NCBI RefSeq assembly: GCF_000739775.1
Contig: NZ_BBJH01000053.1
Coordinates: 1-63,161 of the forward strand
DNA: 63,161 nucleotides
Direction: 5' to 3'
Source: Paraburkholderia heleia NBRC 101817
GTDB taxonomy: Bacteria; Pseudomonadota; Gammaproteobacteria; Burkholderiales; Burkholderiaceae
A model generated the notes under the pieces. It did not search any database. It was not told the origin of the DNA and saw only the letters and a list, made by a program, of their open reading frames with translations. A program made the translations under genes and the position numbers. Below, piece after piece: positions 46,181 to 54,613 of the stretch (its first letter is position 1; each line of letters starts with the position of its first letter).

Positions 46181-46216
46181 AACCGCCAGATTTAGCACGA
46201 AAAGGACGATTACCCC
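46181..46216. repeat. Tn3-family right inverted repeat (36 bp)
   Basis: AACCGCCAGATTTAGCACGA followed by AAAGGACGATTACCCC, the complement of the left end with a single difference. The stretch 45930-46180 between tnpA and this repeat holds no gene. Confidence 0.85.
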
Positions 46217-46261
46217 AAGTTGCTCTCCGGTCGCGATTCGATCTGTTGAGAATCATAATAT

Positions 46262-46294
46262 ATACAAAACTAGTATGTCGAACGTTTTGTGTAT
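46262..46294. promoter_or_regulatory. Inverted-repeat operator candidate upstream of the GntR gene
   Basis: ATACAAAACT at 46262-46271 and GTTTTGTGTAT at 46284-46294 are inverse half-sites. The same word recurs before the porin gene (47207-47253). Shared sites before a regulator and its neighbour are typical for GntR/FCD autoregulation. Confidence 0.55.
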
Positions 46295-46377
46295 TTGTTG
46301 AGGGAAAACCCCATATTTGAGCTTCCGATCCGTGTAGTCGCTCAAATCAGATATACTTCATTCCAGATCGAATCCTA

Positions 46378-47115
46378 ATGAGGTGTGACTTGTCCCGCAT
46401 CGTGGCTAACCCAGCTGCGCCCGCAGGCACGGGGGGCGCGAGCGTCGCGACCCTGGCAACGAACCTGTATGACCGCATCCGCGCCGACCTGCTCGACGGC
46501 AAGCTCGAACCGGGGCGCAAGCTCCAGATCGAGTTCCTTTGCGACCACTACCAGGCGGGCCAGACGCCCGTGCGCGAGGCGCTCAACCGGCTCACCTCCG
46601 ACGGCCTCGTCGAGCGCCGCGACCAGCGAGGTTTCGCCGTCGCCGGCATCAGCTCGAGCGACCTGCGCGAGATCACCAAAACGCGCTGCTGGCTCGAGGA
46701 AGTCGCCCTGCGCGAGGCCTTCGCCACCCGTTCGACCGAATGGGAAGAAGACGTCGTGCTCGCGTATCACCGGCTTTCCAAGGTACCGCGCTCGCTTTCC
46801 GAGAGCGAATACAAGGAAAACCCCGAGTGGGAGCGCCGCCACCGCGAGTTTCACCGCGCGCTGATCGGCGGCTGCCAGTCGCGCTGGCTCATCAACTTCT
46901 GCGAGCAGTTGGCCGACCAGCTCTACCGCTACCGCCAGCTCTCCGTGCGGCGCGTCTTTCCCAAGCGCCACGAAGGCGCCGAGCACAAGGAAATTCTCGA
47001 CGCGGTCGTGGCCGGCGACGCGGCCCACGCTATCCAGCTCCTCACCACGCATTACCAGCAGACGGCAGACATCATCCTCACGGACGCCGACCTGTTCCCG
47101 CCTTCCTCCCACTAA
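46378..47115 (+). CDS. GntR family transcriptional regulator (FCD domain)
   Basis: A 245-aa regulator. The winged HTH (NLYDRIRADLLDGKLEPGRKLQIEFL and TPVREALNRLTSDGLVERRDQRGF) is followed by a helical FCD effector domain with conserved metal-site histidines (RRHREFHRALIGG, EHKEILDAVVAGD). FCD members sense organic acids. It lies 187 nt upstream of a porin on the same strand, and similar operator words precede both, so it probably controls uptake through the porin. Confidence 0.92.
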   Translation: MRCDLSRIVANPAAPAGTGGASVATLATNLYDRIRADLLDGKLEPGRKLQIEFLCDHYQAGQTPVREALNRLTSDGLVERRDQRGFAVAGISSSDLREITKTRCWLEEVALREAFATRSTEWEEDVVLAYHRLSKVPRSLSESEYKENPEWERRHREFHRALIGGCQSRWLINFCEQLADQLYRYRQLSVRRVFPKRHEGAEHKEILDAVVAGDAAHAIQLLTTHYQQTADIILTDADLFPPSSH

Positions 47116-47206
47116 GCCGTTTCCCCGTCAACGCAGCCTGCCGCCCCTTCCGGGGCGCGGTTGCGCTCGTCCGCACATACAACATACACAACCTGGTGTT
47201 TTCGAT

Positions 47207-47253
47207 AGTTTTGTATATTTTTATTGACGACTGGATACTCCGTACACAAAACT
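47207..47253. promoter_or_regulatory. Inverted-repeat operator candidate upstream of the porin
   Basis: AGTTTTGTATA at 47207-47217 and TACACAAAACT at 47243-47253 are inverse to each other and match the half-sites before the GntR gene. A further partial word CATACACAAC lies at 47183-47192. They end about 50 nt before the porin start. Confidence 0.55.
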
Positions 47254-47302
47254 CCTGCTTTCAGAGAGTGCCGCATCCCGACGGCACCGTTCAGGAGACT
47301 TC

Positions 47303-48403
47303 ATGAAGCTACCGCTCGCGCCGTCCTTTCCCATCGCTGTGCTCGCTACCGCGCTCGCTGCGCCCGCGGCCAACGCGCAGTCGTCCGTCACGCTCTACGG
47401 CATCATCGACACCGCCATCCAGGTCGCCCGCACGGGCGGCAACACGGTGGTGCGCGAGGCGTCGAGTTCGGTCGCGCCGAACCGCTGGGGCCTTTTCGGC
47501 AAGGAAGATCTCGGCAGCGGCTATAGCGCGGTCTTCAAGCTCGAAAACGGCTTCAACCTGAACTCGGGCGCGATGGCGAGCAGCAACACGCTCTTCAACC
47601 GGGAGGCGTGGATCGGCATTCGCGGACCGTTCGGCCAGGTCCAGGCGGGTAACAACTACACGCCGCTGTTTCTCTCCTACGTGACTTACTCGATCGGCGA
47701 ACTCAACGCACTCGCCTGGGGTAACGCAACCAACAACTACGTGTTCGTGCCGGTGGCGCGCACCGCGAACTCGATCCGCTACACCTCGAATGAACTCGCT
47801 GGCTTCACGGTGCGCGCGCTGTACGCGCGCGGCGCGAACGGAACGAGCGGCGTACCCGCCTCGCTCGGCGACACGCTCTCCGCGGGCGTGAACTTCAAGG
47901 CCGGCCAGTTCTCCGCCGACGTCGACTATCTGCAGCAGCGTTTCGCCAACACGGCGACGCTCACGACCACGACGCCAGTCGGCACGGGACGCTACTACCT
48001 GATCGGCGCGTCGTACGACTTCGGCTTCGTAAAGACGGCCGCGCTTTATCAGATGCACCGCAACGCGACCGGCGTGAGCACGTCGATCTCGAGCGCCTAC
48101 GCCACGCCCAACCACGACTTCTACGAAGTGAACGCGCTCATTCGCCATCTGGGGAACGGCTCGCTGCTCGCGAGCTTCGGCCAGTACTTCCTGAAGTCGG
48201 GCGGCGACGGTCACGCCACGTCATGGGCCTTGCGCTACGACTACCCGCTCTCGAAGCGCACGGGTCTCTATGCTGGCGTAGCGGGCGTGCACAACCACGG
48301 CACGACGGCGTTCACCGTGATGGACGCTGCGGGCCCGGGCATTGCCGTTTCCCCGGGCAAAGACATCACGACCGGAATTTTTGGCATCGTGCACGCCTTC
48401 TAG
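47303..48403 (+). CDS. Porin (Burkholderia OpcP/OmpC-like, Gram-negative trimeric)
   Basis: A 366-aa outer-membrane porin with signal peptide (MKLPLAPSFPIAVLATALAAPAANAQ) and the family start SSVTLYGIIDTAIQ. Internal blocks NRWGLFGKEDLGSGYSAVFKLENGF and NREAWIGIRGPFGQVQAG are conserved, and the C-terminus ends in Phe (GIFGIVHAF) for BAM recognition. It forms a 16-strand barrel admitting small solutes. The GntR gene upstream likely sets its expression. Confidence 0.95.
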   Translation: MKLPLAPSFPIAVLATALAAPAANAQSSVTLYGIIDTAIQVARTGGNTVVREASSSVAPNRWGLFGKEDLGSGYSAVFKLENGFNLNSGAMASSNTLFNREAWIGIRGPFGQVQAGNNYTPLFLSYVTYSIGELNALAWGNATNNYVFVPVARTANSIRYTSNELAGFTVRALYARGANGTSGVPASLGDTLSAGVNFKAGQFSADVDYLQQRFANTATLTTTTPVGTGRYYLIGASYDFGFVKTAALYQMHRNATGVSTSISSAYATPNHDFYEVNALIRHLGNGSLLASFGQYFLKSGGDGHATSWALRYDYPLSKRTGLYAGVAGVHNHGTTAFTVMDAAGPGIAVSPGKDITTGIFGIVHAF

Positions 48404-48415
48404 CCTGGAACGTCG

Positions 48416-49609
48416 ATGATGGTGATGAAGAAGGTCCGCATTCCTGCCGCGTTGAGCCTCGTTGTCGGCGTGGGTCTCGCAATGTCGCTGGCCATTGCTG
48501 CGGCAGGCGCGGCATGCGTCCACGTTTCCTCCGTGCTCGCCCAGGCCGCGCTCGGCGCAACGCGGGCGCCGCGCGATGCAGCGCTGATGACGTTGCAGCG
48601 TTTTGAGCACAGCGCTCTGCTTTGCATCGGCCTCCTTACGATCTGCAACGTGTTGCTGACAATCGCCGGGAGGCGTTGGCTCACCACCAAGGTCGTCCAT
48701 CCGCTCGACGGCGCCATGCGGGCAGTCAATGCCATCGCGCTGGGCGAGTTGCGCGAGAAGATCGTCATCGACGAAGCGACCCAGGCGCGCAAGCTGTTCG
48801 CGGCGCTCGCGCAGATGCAGCAAGGGCTTGTCAAGACGCTTTCGCTCGTCACGCATGAGGCTGTTGCCGTCGATGACTGTGCAACGCATCTCTCCAGCCA
48901 GAACCTCCGCCTTTCGAGCGGCGCGGAGTCGCAGGCCGCCGCCATCGAGCAAACTGCGGCCACGACCCAGCAGATCAGCGAAGGCGTGCAGCGCAGCGCA
49001 CAGTTGGCCGCCCAGACCAACCGCCTGGCCGAAAACGCCTCCCGTCTCGCCGACGCGAGCCGCACCCGCGTGCGCGCCGTGATCGATGCCATGGACTCTA
49101 TCGCTACCGATTCGCGGCAGATCAGCGCCGTGGTTTCCGTAGTCAACGACCTTGCGTTCCAGACGAACATCCTCGCCCTCAACGCAGCGGTCGAAGCGGC
49201 ACGCGCCGGACATCAAGGCAAAGGCTTTGCCGTCGTCGCCTCCGAAGTGCGCAGCCTCGCCCAACGCAGCGCCAGCGCGGCTCGCGAGATCGACCAGTTG
49301 ATCACCAGCGCGCGCAGCACGATCGAGCAAGGCGCGCGGCTCTGTGCCCACGTGGGCGCCACCATGGACGAAGTCGTTGCGGCCGCACACGAAGTGGTGG
49401 AGCTCAGCGACGAAATGAGCCGCTCGGCGAGCGAACAGAGTCACGGCGTGCAGCAGTTGAACCAGGCGATCCGGGAAATCGACTCTGTCACGCAGCAGAA
49501 TGCAGGCATGGTCCAGCATCTCGTGGAGGCGACCGACGATCTCAACGGACGCGCGCGCACGCTCGCCCATGCAGTCGGCGCGTGGAAGCTCAACCAGGGC
49601 TGCATGTGA
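48416..49609 (+). CDS. Methyl-accepting chemotaxis protein
   Basis: A 397-aa receptor lacking a large periplasmic sensor: two hydrophobic helices (about residues 7-30 and 64-82) enclose only about 35 residues. A HAMP-like linker follows (VVHPLDGAMRAVNAIALGELREKIV), then the signalling domain whose hairpin tip reads VNDLAFQTNILALNAAVEAARAG. The very short sensor suggests it senses through the membrane or a partner. It begins 12 nt after the porin, probably in one operon. Confidence 0.92.
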   Translation: MMVMKKVRIPAALSLVVGVGLAMSLAIAAAGAACVHVSSVLAQAALGATRAPRDAALMTLQRFEHSALLCIGLLTICNVLLTIAGRRWLTTKVVHPLDGAMRAVNAIALGELREKIVIDEATQARKLFAALAQMQQGLVKTLSLVTHEAVAVDDCATHLSSQNLRLSSGAESQAAAIEQTAATTQQISEGVQRSAQLAAQTNRLAENASRLADASRTRVRAVIDAMDSIATDSRQISAVVSVVNDLAFQTNILALNAAVEAARAGHQGKGFAVVASEVRSLAQRSASAAREIDQLITSARSTIEQGARLCAHVGATMDEVVAAAHEVVELSDEMSRSASEQSHGVQQLNQAIREIDSVTQQNAGMVQHLVEATDDLNGRARTLAHAVGAWKLNQGCM

Positions 49610-49791
49610 ATCCGGCAGCCCGTGTACCCCCCCAGTACGACCCACTGAGCCCTTGAGAAGTACGCGGGAGCCTTATCCTTGATCACCCTTCGTCATTGCG
49701 CGCATTCGCCCATTGTCGAATCGAACGGTCGTGGCTTGTTACCAAGCCATCAAACAGACCATGGACCGACGATCGATGATCGTGCCATTAG

Positions 49792-49807
49792 GATAAGTAT
49801 TCTTATC
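49792..49807. promoter_or_regulatory. Small palindrome GATAAG-TATT-CTTATC
   Basis: A 16-bp inverted repeat with 6-bp arms in the 250-nt gap after the chemotaxis gene. It resembles a stranded operator. No intact promoter target is next to it. The rest of 49610-49857 shows nothing recognisable. Confidence 0.35.
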
Positions 49808-49857
49808 ATAAGGCGTCTTTTTTTCTATCAAACTCTAGGGCCGGCCGATCCGCCTCA

Positions 49858-50217
49858 TCCGGTCCCCGCGCCGGCCTCCACTGGATCCGGTGGTTTTCCC
49901 GGTGCCGATGTGGGCCACGCACGCGCGGCCCGCCGCACCACGTTCGCTTCATGCGGCGACGGCAACCCATAAGGATGCTCGAGAATCGGCGCACCCGGCG
50001 TTTGCGACCATGCGTCGACGCCCAGCGGCCTCAACAACGTGGCGGCTTTCACTCCGGGTGCGACGAACGCGGAGAGTGCGAGACCACCCAGCATCCTGCG
50101 ACGGGGTAATGCCGGCGTGTTCTTCGATGCGTCGTCGCGTGGTGTGCTGCGCGAGTTAGACGGGACGTTTGGTGAAAAGCGTGAATGTCGCGGCATGCAA
50201 GTGCCCGAAGGCGGCAA
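49858..50217 (-). pseudogene. Sulfite dehydrogenase/SoxC-like, N-terminal fragment
   Basis: The frame starts MPPSGTCMPRHSRF and contains RRRMLGGLALSAFVAPGVKA (a Tat-type or hydrophobic export signal) and then WSQTPGAPILEHPYGLPSPHEANVVRR, the N-terminal part of SoxC/molybdopterin sulfite dehydrogenases. It stops after 120 aa where about 400 are expected, and the molybdopterin domain is absent. A 3' truncation next to sulfur-type genes. Confidence 0.55.
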
Positions 50218-50330
50218 AGGTGGTGAAGGTGGCGAAGGTGGATCGACAACCCGCCGAGTATAAGCAGTGCCAGGTCACCGCTCAAACCCGGATCCGACTA
50301 ACGTTATGACGGGTCGCGATATGCGCTTCG

Positions 50331-51686
50331 TCATTGCGCCACGGATTCGCGCGCATAGCGCGACACCAGCCGACGCAAGCCGAGGTTCTCGCGCAGCGTG
50401 CGACCTTCGTAGTCGCTGCGAAAGAGTCCGCGCCGCCGCAGTTCAGGCAGCACGAGGTTGATGAAATCATCGAGGCCGTTGGGCAGCAAGGCCGGCATCA
50501 CGTTGTAGCCATCCGCGCCGTGGTGGACGAAGCGCTCCTCCAGCGCATCGGCGATCTGCTCTGGTGTGCCGACCAGCTGCCAATGTCCGCGCGCACCGGC
50601 GACACGCAGATACAGCTCGCGGAGCGTGAGGTTTTCGCGCCGTGCGAGTTCGAGCGTCAGCGACTGGCGGCTCTTGCTCGCGTTGGTTTCCGGCAGTTCC
50701 GGAATCGGACCGTCGAGCGGATACTCCGACAGATCGATGCCTCCCGTCAGCGTGGATACCAGCGCGAGCCCTACCTTCGGGTCGATCAAGGCCTGAAGCG
50801 CTTCGAATTTCTCGCGCGCCTCGGCTTCCGTCGCACCGACGATCGGCATCACGCCTGGCATGATCTTGAGATCATCCGGCTCGCGGCCATATTCCGCCAT
50901 CCGGCCTTTGACGTCCGCGTAAAACGCAACCGCGTCGTCCAGCGTCTGCTGCGCCGTGAAAATGACCTCCGCGGTGCGCGCCGCGAGTGCCTTGCCCGCT
51001 TCCGACGAACCGGCCTGCACGACCACGGGCCGACCCTGCGGCGAGCGTTCGACGTTCAGCGGCCCGCGCACCTTGAAGAACTCGCCGCGATGATCGAGCA
51101 CGTGGCGTTTCGCGGGATCGAAGTAGCGCCCCGCCGCTTTGTCGCGCACGAACGCGTCTTCATCCCAACTGTCCCACAGCCCCTCGACGACTTCGGCAAA
51201 CTCGACCGCGCGCTCATAGCGCCGCGCATGCGCGAGATGCTCATCGAAGTTAAAGTTCTTCGCCTCGTGTGAACTCGACGACGTGACGAGATTCCATCCC
51301 GCTCGCCCGCTGCTGATGTGATCGAGTGACGCGAACTTGCGCGCGATGTGATACGGCTCGTTGAACGTCGTCGACGCCGTGCCCACGAGACCGATCCGAT
51401 CGGTCACGGCGGCGAGCGCCGAGAGCAACGTAAGCGGTTCGAATTGCGCCACGTAGCTGTGCGCCGTGCGGCTCAGAAAATCGACATTGTCGCCGCGTGT
51501 GCCCGAGCCGTCCGCGAGAAAGATCAGGTCGAACTTTGCAGCTTCCGCAGCCTTCGCAAGCTGCACATAGTGGCGAAAGTCGCGCCCCGCGTCCGACTGT
51601 GAATCTGGATGGCGCCACGCTGCGATGTGATGTCCGGTGGGATACAGAAAAGCGCCGAGGCGCAGATGTCCTTTGCGTTGGCTCAT
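50331..51686 (-). CDS. LLM class flavin-dependent monooxygenase (NtaA/DszA family)
   Basis: Start at 51686 (MSQRKGHLRLGAFLYPTGHH), 451 aa. Typical blocks: FDLIFLADGS, LEPLTLLSALAAVTDRIGLVGTASTTFNEPYHIARKFASLDHISSGRAGWNLVTS, and GRPVVVQAGSSEAGKALAARTAEVIFTAQQT. This is the FMNH2-dependent NtaA/SnaA/DszA group that desulfurises or dealkylates organosulfur and aminopolycarboxylate compounds. It lies beside a sulfite-dehydrogenase-like relic and a truncated substrate-binding protein, so organosulfur use is the likely role. Confidence 0.92.
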   Translation of the reverse strand: MSQRKGHLRLGAFLYPTGHHIAAWRHPDSQSDAGRDFRHYVQLAKAAEAAKFDLIFLADGSGTRGDNVDFLSRTAHSYVAQFEPLTLLSALAAVTDRIGLVGTASTTFNEPYHIARKFASLDHISSGRAGWNLVTSSSSHEAKNFNFDEHLAHARRYERAVEFAEVVEGLWDSWDEDAFVRDKAAGRYFDPAKRHVLDHRGEFFKVRGPLNVERSPQGRPVVVQAGSSEAGKALAARTAEVIFTAQQTLDDAVAFYADVKGRMAEYGREPDDLKIMPGVMPIVGATEAEAREKFEALQALIDPKVGLALVSTLTGGIDLSEYPLDGPIPELPETNASKSRQSLTLELARRENLTLRELYLRVAGARGHWQLVGTPEQIADALEERFVHHGADGYNVMPALLPNGLDDFINLVLPELRRRGLFRSDYEGRTLRENLGLRRLVSRYARESVAQ

Positions 51687-51758
51687 GGTGTGCGCAAGTC
51701 GTGGGTGAGGTACATCGGCAATCGCCATCGATGACGATGGCGTCAACGTATGCGAAGA

Positions 51759-52103
51759 TCAATGCACCTTCGGAAAACCGTGCCGCTCGACGAGCAGTTC
51801 GAGAATGCGGCGCGGGTCGGTGACGAAGCGCCGCTCGCCCAGCGTCTGTGCATCGGCGGGCGCGGGTTGGTCGTCGTCGAGCACGAGCACGGGCAAGCCC
51901 TGATGTTCGGCATCGAGCATGTCGACGACGACTTCCCGTGGCCGCTCGAACGGCAGGCGCTTCACGTCGAGTCTTTCGACGCGCGACGGGTCGCTCGCGA
52001 GCAGCCCTTCGATCGGCGCGCCATCGGGGCAGCTGAAACGCTCGCCCGGATAGCGGGGATCGGCGAATCCGGGTTCCAGCAGCAAAAGAAGATCGCGGCT
52101 CAT
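51759..52103 (-). CDS. DUF3088 domain-containing protein
   Basis: A 114-aa protein from ATG 52103 (MSRDLLLLLEPGFADPRYPGERFSCPDGAPIEGLLASDP), a thioredoxin-like-fold small family (DUF3088). It often sits beside flavin monooxygenases and sulfonate transporters. It is followed after 72 nt by the LLM monooxygenase on the same strand, probably one transcript. Function unknown. Confidence 0.85.
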   Translation of the reverse strand: MSRDLLLLLEPGFADPRYPGERFSCPDGAPIEGLLASDPSRVERLDVKRLPFERPREVVVDMLDAEHQGLPVLVLDDDQPAPADAQTLGERRFVTDPRRILELLVERHGFPKVH

Positions 52104-52695
52104 TGCATGTCGCTCCTTATTAGCGTGACAGGCCGTTGAATATCGTACGAATACGTGAATACGCGCCAGAAAAGGCCAAAAATGCCGGCCTTGTGGGAGA
52201 TGCGTTATCATGCCGTTGAGCGTGCAATCGCCGCTTCGGCGGCGAGTATCGCGAGCCCATGTGCGCGTCTTTGAGCGAGCCGTTCAAGCCGCCTGTTCGA
52301 TGGGAAGCCCCAACTGGCCAAGGCAAGATTGCGTGCAAGGGCGTGAAGGCCTTGAAGGGCAACTCGCGGCATGCCTCTCGCGATGCAGCGCCTTCCCCAA
52401 TGGCCTTCGAGCGCGGGCGAACTCGCTCGATCGTGTGCAGGCATTCAACGTTCCTTGTGCTGGACTTGCAGACCGGCATGCGTGGGCCTGATGCCGAACT
52501 TGTTCGGCAGTACAGCGAACCAGTATAGGGATGCGCGCTCGCTCAGATAACAACGGATTTGCGCTTACGTTATTCGTTTGCGTGCAATGTATGTGCAATG
52601 AAAGCGGAACGCGTGCGCTTGAACATGCAGCGCCTCCGATCGCGCCTGGCAAATCACGCCGGTCGCGGAACGATCTCTCGATTCGTTCTTTGAGC
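52104..52695. other. Gap without recognisable genes
   Basis: Almost 600 nt between the DUF3088 gene and the substrate-binding protein fragment. Overlapping short frames occur on both strands, but none resembles a known family. It probably contains the promoter for the DUF3088-monooxygenase pair near 52110-52200. Confidence 0.4.
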
Positions 52696-52899
52696 ATGGC
52701 AAGCACGCTTCAGGACTATCGGCTTCTCATCGATACGATCAAGAATGTGTTCATGCGCGGCCGCGCCGTTTTCGTGCGCCTCGTCGCGATTGCCTCCGGT
52801 GCGCCCCTTCCGTTGTCGTCCGGCGCAACACCTGCCGCCGACGATCCAGCAGCGAAAACGACGCGAGCGCTGCGCATCGGTTTCGTTCCTGGCTCCTAA
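52696..52899 (+). pseudogene. ABC transporter substrate-binding protein, N-terminal fragment
   Basis: From ATG 52696 the frame reads MASTLQDYRLLIDTIKNVFM, then a signal-peptide-like stretch (FVRLVAIASGAPLPLSSGA) and TRALRIGFVPGS, the first strand of a sulfonate/nitrate-type binding protein (IGFVPG). It ends after 67 aa; about 320 are expected. The gap after it up to 53600 has no other recognisable gene. With its neighbours it suggests a broken sulfonate uptake locus. Confidence 0.45.
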
Positions 52900-53600
52900 G
52901 CTGCGTTACAAGTCGAGCCCGTGTGATCGTGATTGCCAAGGCCAGGGCCGGAGCTGGCCGAGATGCGATTGTGAAAATGTCTCGCGATGGCAATACGATG
53001 CTGCTTCCACATCGCAGGCGTGGTCGACAGGGGCTGAGGATGTCCGTCGTTAGAGAGCGTACGGCACCGGGGCCAGCGATGCGCGCCTTGTAGCATGCCT
53101 GGAGCGATCAAAGCCGAAGTGATGAACCGAGTAAGCCCCGAGGGAGGAGGTGTCAGAAATTCTGTGTGCTGAGGTCGGTTAAAGGATCTCAGTTGATGGC
53201 GCAGGTGCACCGCTCGCCGCCCGACCACGTAGTTTTGCTACTTTTGACATATCACGTGGACTGTAAGAAGTCCGTCCCGGCCGGCCTGGCGAACCCCGCA
53301 CCGACGGGATACCGGCCCGCTGCGAACCCGCAACCCGGGCGCCTGCCCCGGAGTGCCACGTACGCGGCCACCCCGACGCGGCCGGCATGCGCGCCGGCAG
53401 CCAGCGCTTTTCGTGAGAGATCGCAACGGCGCACGCCCTGCACGCCCGCATCAGGTGTTGACCGCGCTCGGGTTCAGCATTAGGAACTTCGTCCGCGCAC
53501 GGTCGGCGAAGGGTGCGGCGCCGGCGCGCGGTATCGGTAGGTGCCGAATTGGCGGTCGTTGCACTCGTGCCAGGATTTCCCCGACAAGGGAGGAAAGGCG

Positions 53601-53918
53601 ATGGCAGTGCACGCTATAACGGCGGTTCGGATGGACGGGCATTCGCAAAGGGTCACGCACGTGCTTTGGGGGCAGGTGTCAGTGAGCGGGGAGCAATTTG
53701 AGGTCGCGCCGCACGCATCGCCTGTCATCGAAGTGGTAGAGGCACTGGCCAGGGGCGACACCGTCGTCGCAGTCTTTCCGCTGGATGGACAGCGCGTCGC
53801 TGGTCCAGAGGTCCGACGCGTCGTGGACGAGGCCAGACGCGAAGGCATCGAAATGGTGGTCGCTGATTCCGATGCGGGCCGAGCGCTCGCGGACCTGCCA
53901 CGGCTTGATCACGAATAG
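53601..53918 (+). CDS. Conserved hypothetical protein
   Basis: A 105-aa protein from ATG 53601 with an excellent Shine-Dalgarno (GGGAGGAAAGGCG). It begins MAVHAITAVRMDGHSQRVTH and looks like a small soluble alpha/beta protein. It has no recognised motif. No partner gene is close: 53919-54510 holds only weak frames. Confidence 0.55.
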   Translation: MAVHAITAVRMDGHSQRVTHVLWGQVSVSGEQFEVAPHASPVIEVVEALARGDTVVAVFPLDGQRVAGPEVRRVVDEARREGIEMVVADSDAGRALADLPRLDHE

Positions 53919-54510
53919 AGCGCTCATCGGGTCGGCTCTATCGGGCGGAGTTTGCCCCCCGTACCGACGAACTGACGCCGAGAAGTTTCCACAGGCTCGC
54001 GCGCGTCGGCATCGTCTGAACACGCGGGGGCTTGTCGTGCGTTCTCCCATGAGGCAGTGAGCGCCTGGGCGGCGCCATTCGGCATGGCGACGGAGCCGCC
54101 GCACGAAAAGTGCATCAACTTTGCCCGAAGCTTTGGTTCAACTGGATAGCGCCAGGAGAAGAGGTAGTGGCAGGTCCCTTTCGCATCGTTGCATCGCAGG
54201 ATGGTCCCAAGAATCCCCCCTTCGACTCGATCACGCTACCCGAATGCCTGCTGGAGCAAATGATCCAATCAGTGATTTGGTTTTGGGAAGACATAGAGCA
54301 CATGCGATGCAACTCCTTCAAGCGCAAGCACCGGAGTGTGGTCGCCAAGATATCAACTTGGCAAGCCAGTCGTGCATACCGAGACGGCTCGCGGGTCTGG
54401 CACCACGTTGACGGCGCTTTTCCGCGAGGTAAGGCCCAACTAAAGTGTTGATCCCTGCACGGCAGCCCAAGGCCCCGTACCGAGAATCTGTTTCTGAATT
54501 GAACGCGACA

Positions 54511-54549
54511 AGAAGTGAGAGCGCCACCCGCAGGTGGCGCTACTTCTTT
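54511..54549. terminator. Rho-independent terminator
   Basis: AGAAGT..AGCGCCACC and GGTGGCGCT.ACTTCT form a long stem with a short loop, ending in TTTT on the plus strand and in CTTCTTGT on the minus strand. It lies 65 nt beyond the end of the RES gene and is well placed to terminate that minus-strand operon. Confidence 0.65.
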
Positions 54550-54613
54550 TGGGACATCGAGGGTCCTGTCGCCGTTCCGAACCCGCCAGGACGACGCCAG
54601 CTCGTGCAAGATC

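Larger units (their letters stand above)
42834..46216. mobile_element. Minimal Tn3-family transposon
   Basis: A 3383-bp element defined by the 36-bp inverted repeats and containing only tnpA plus about 250 nt of non-coding DNA at its right end. No resolvase gene lies between the ends. The flanking five bases are TCGTA on the left and AAGTT on the right, so no target duplication remains. That suggests an adjacent deletion or recombination after insertion. Confidence 0.8.

Noticed and set aside
41604..46216. Recombinase plus tnpA as a single Tn4430-like transposon
   Set aside because: A near-perfect left end lies at 42834, between the two genes, and no matching end was seen left of 41604.
46375..47112. 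Long minus-strand open frame opposite the GntR gene (and similar long frames opposite the porin and the chemotaxis gene)
   Set aside because: High GC leaves antisense frames open. The plus-strand products have clear family motifs, and the antisense products are Arg/Val/Gly-rich with none.
52210..52528. Overlapping plus-strand frames in the 52.2-52.5 kb gap
   Set aside because: Compositions typical of shadow frames. No recognisable domain or start signal.
54110..54451. Open frame of 113 aa before the RES terminator
   Set aside because: No motif, weak start, competing frames on both strands. Could be a degraded gene but cannot be supported.
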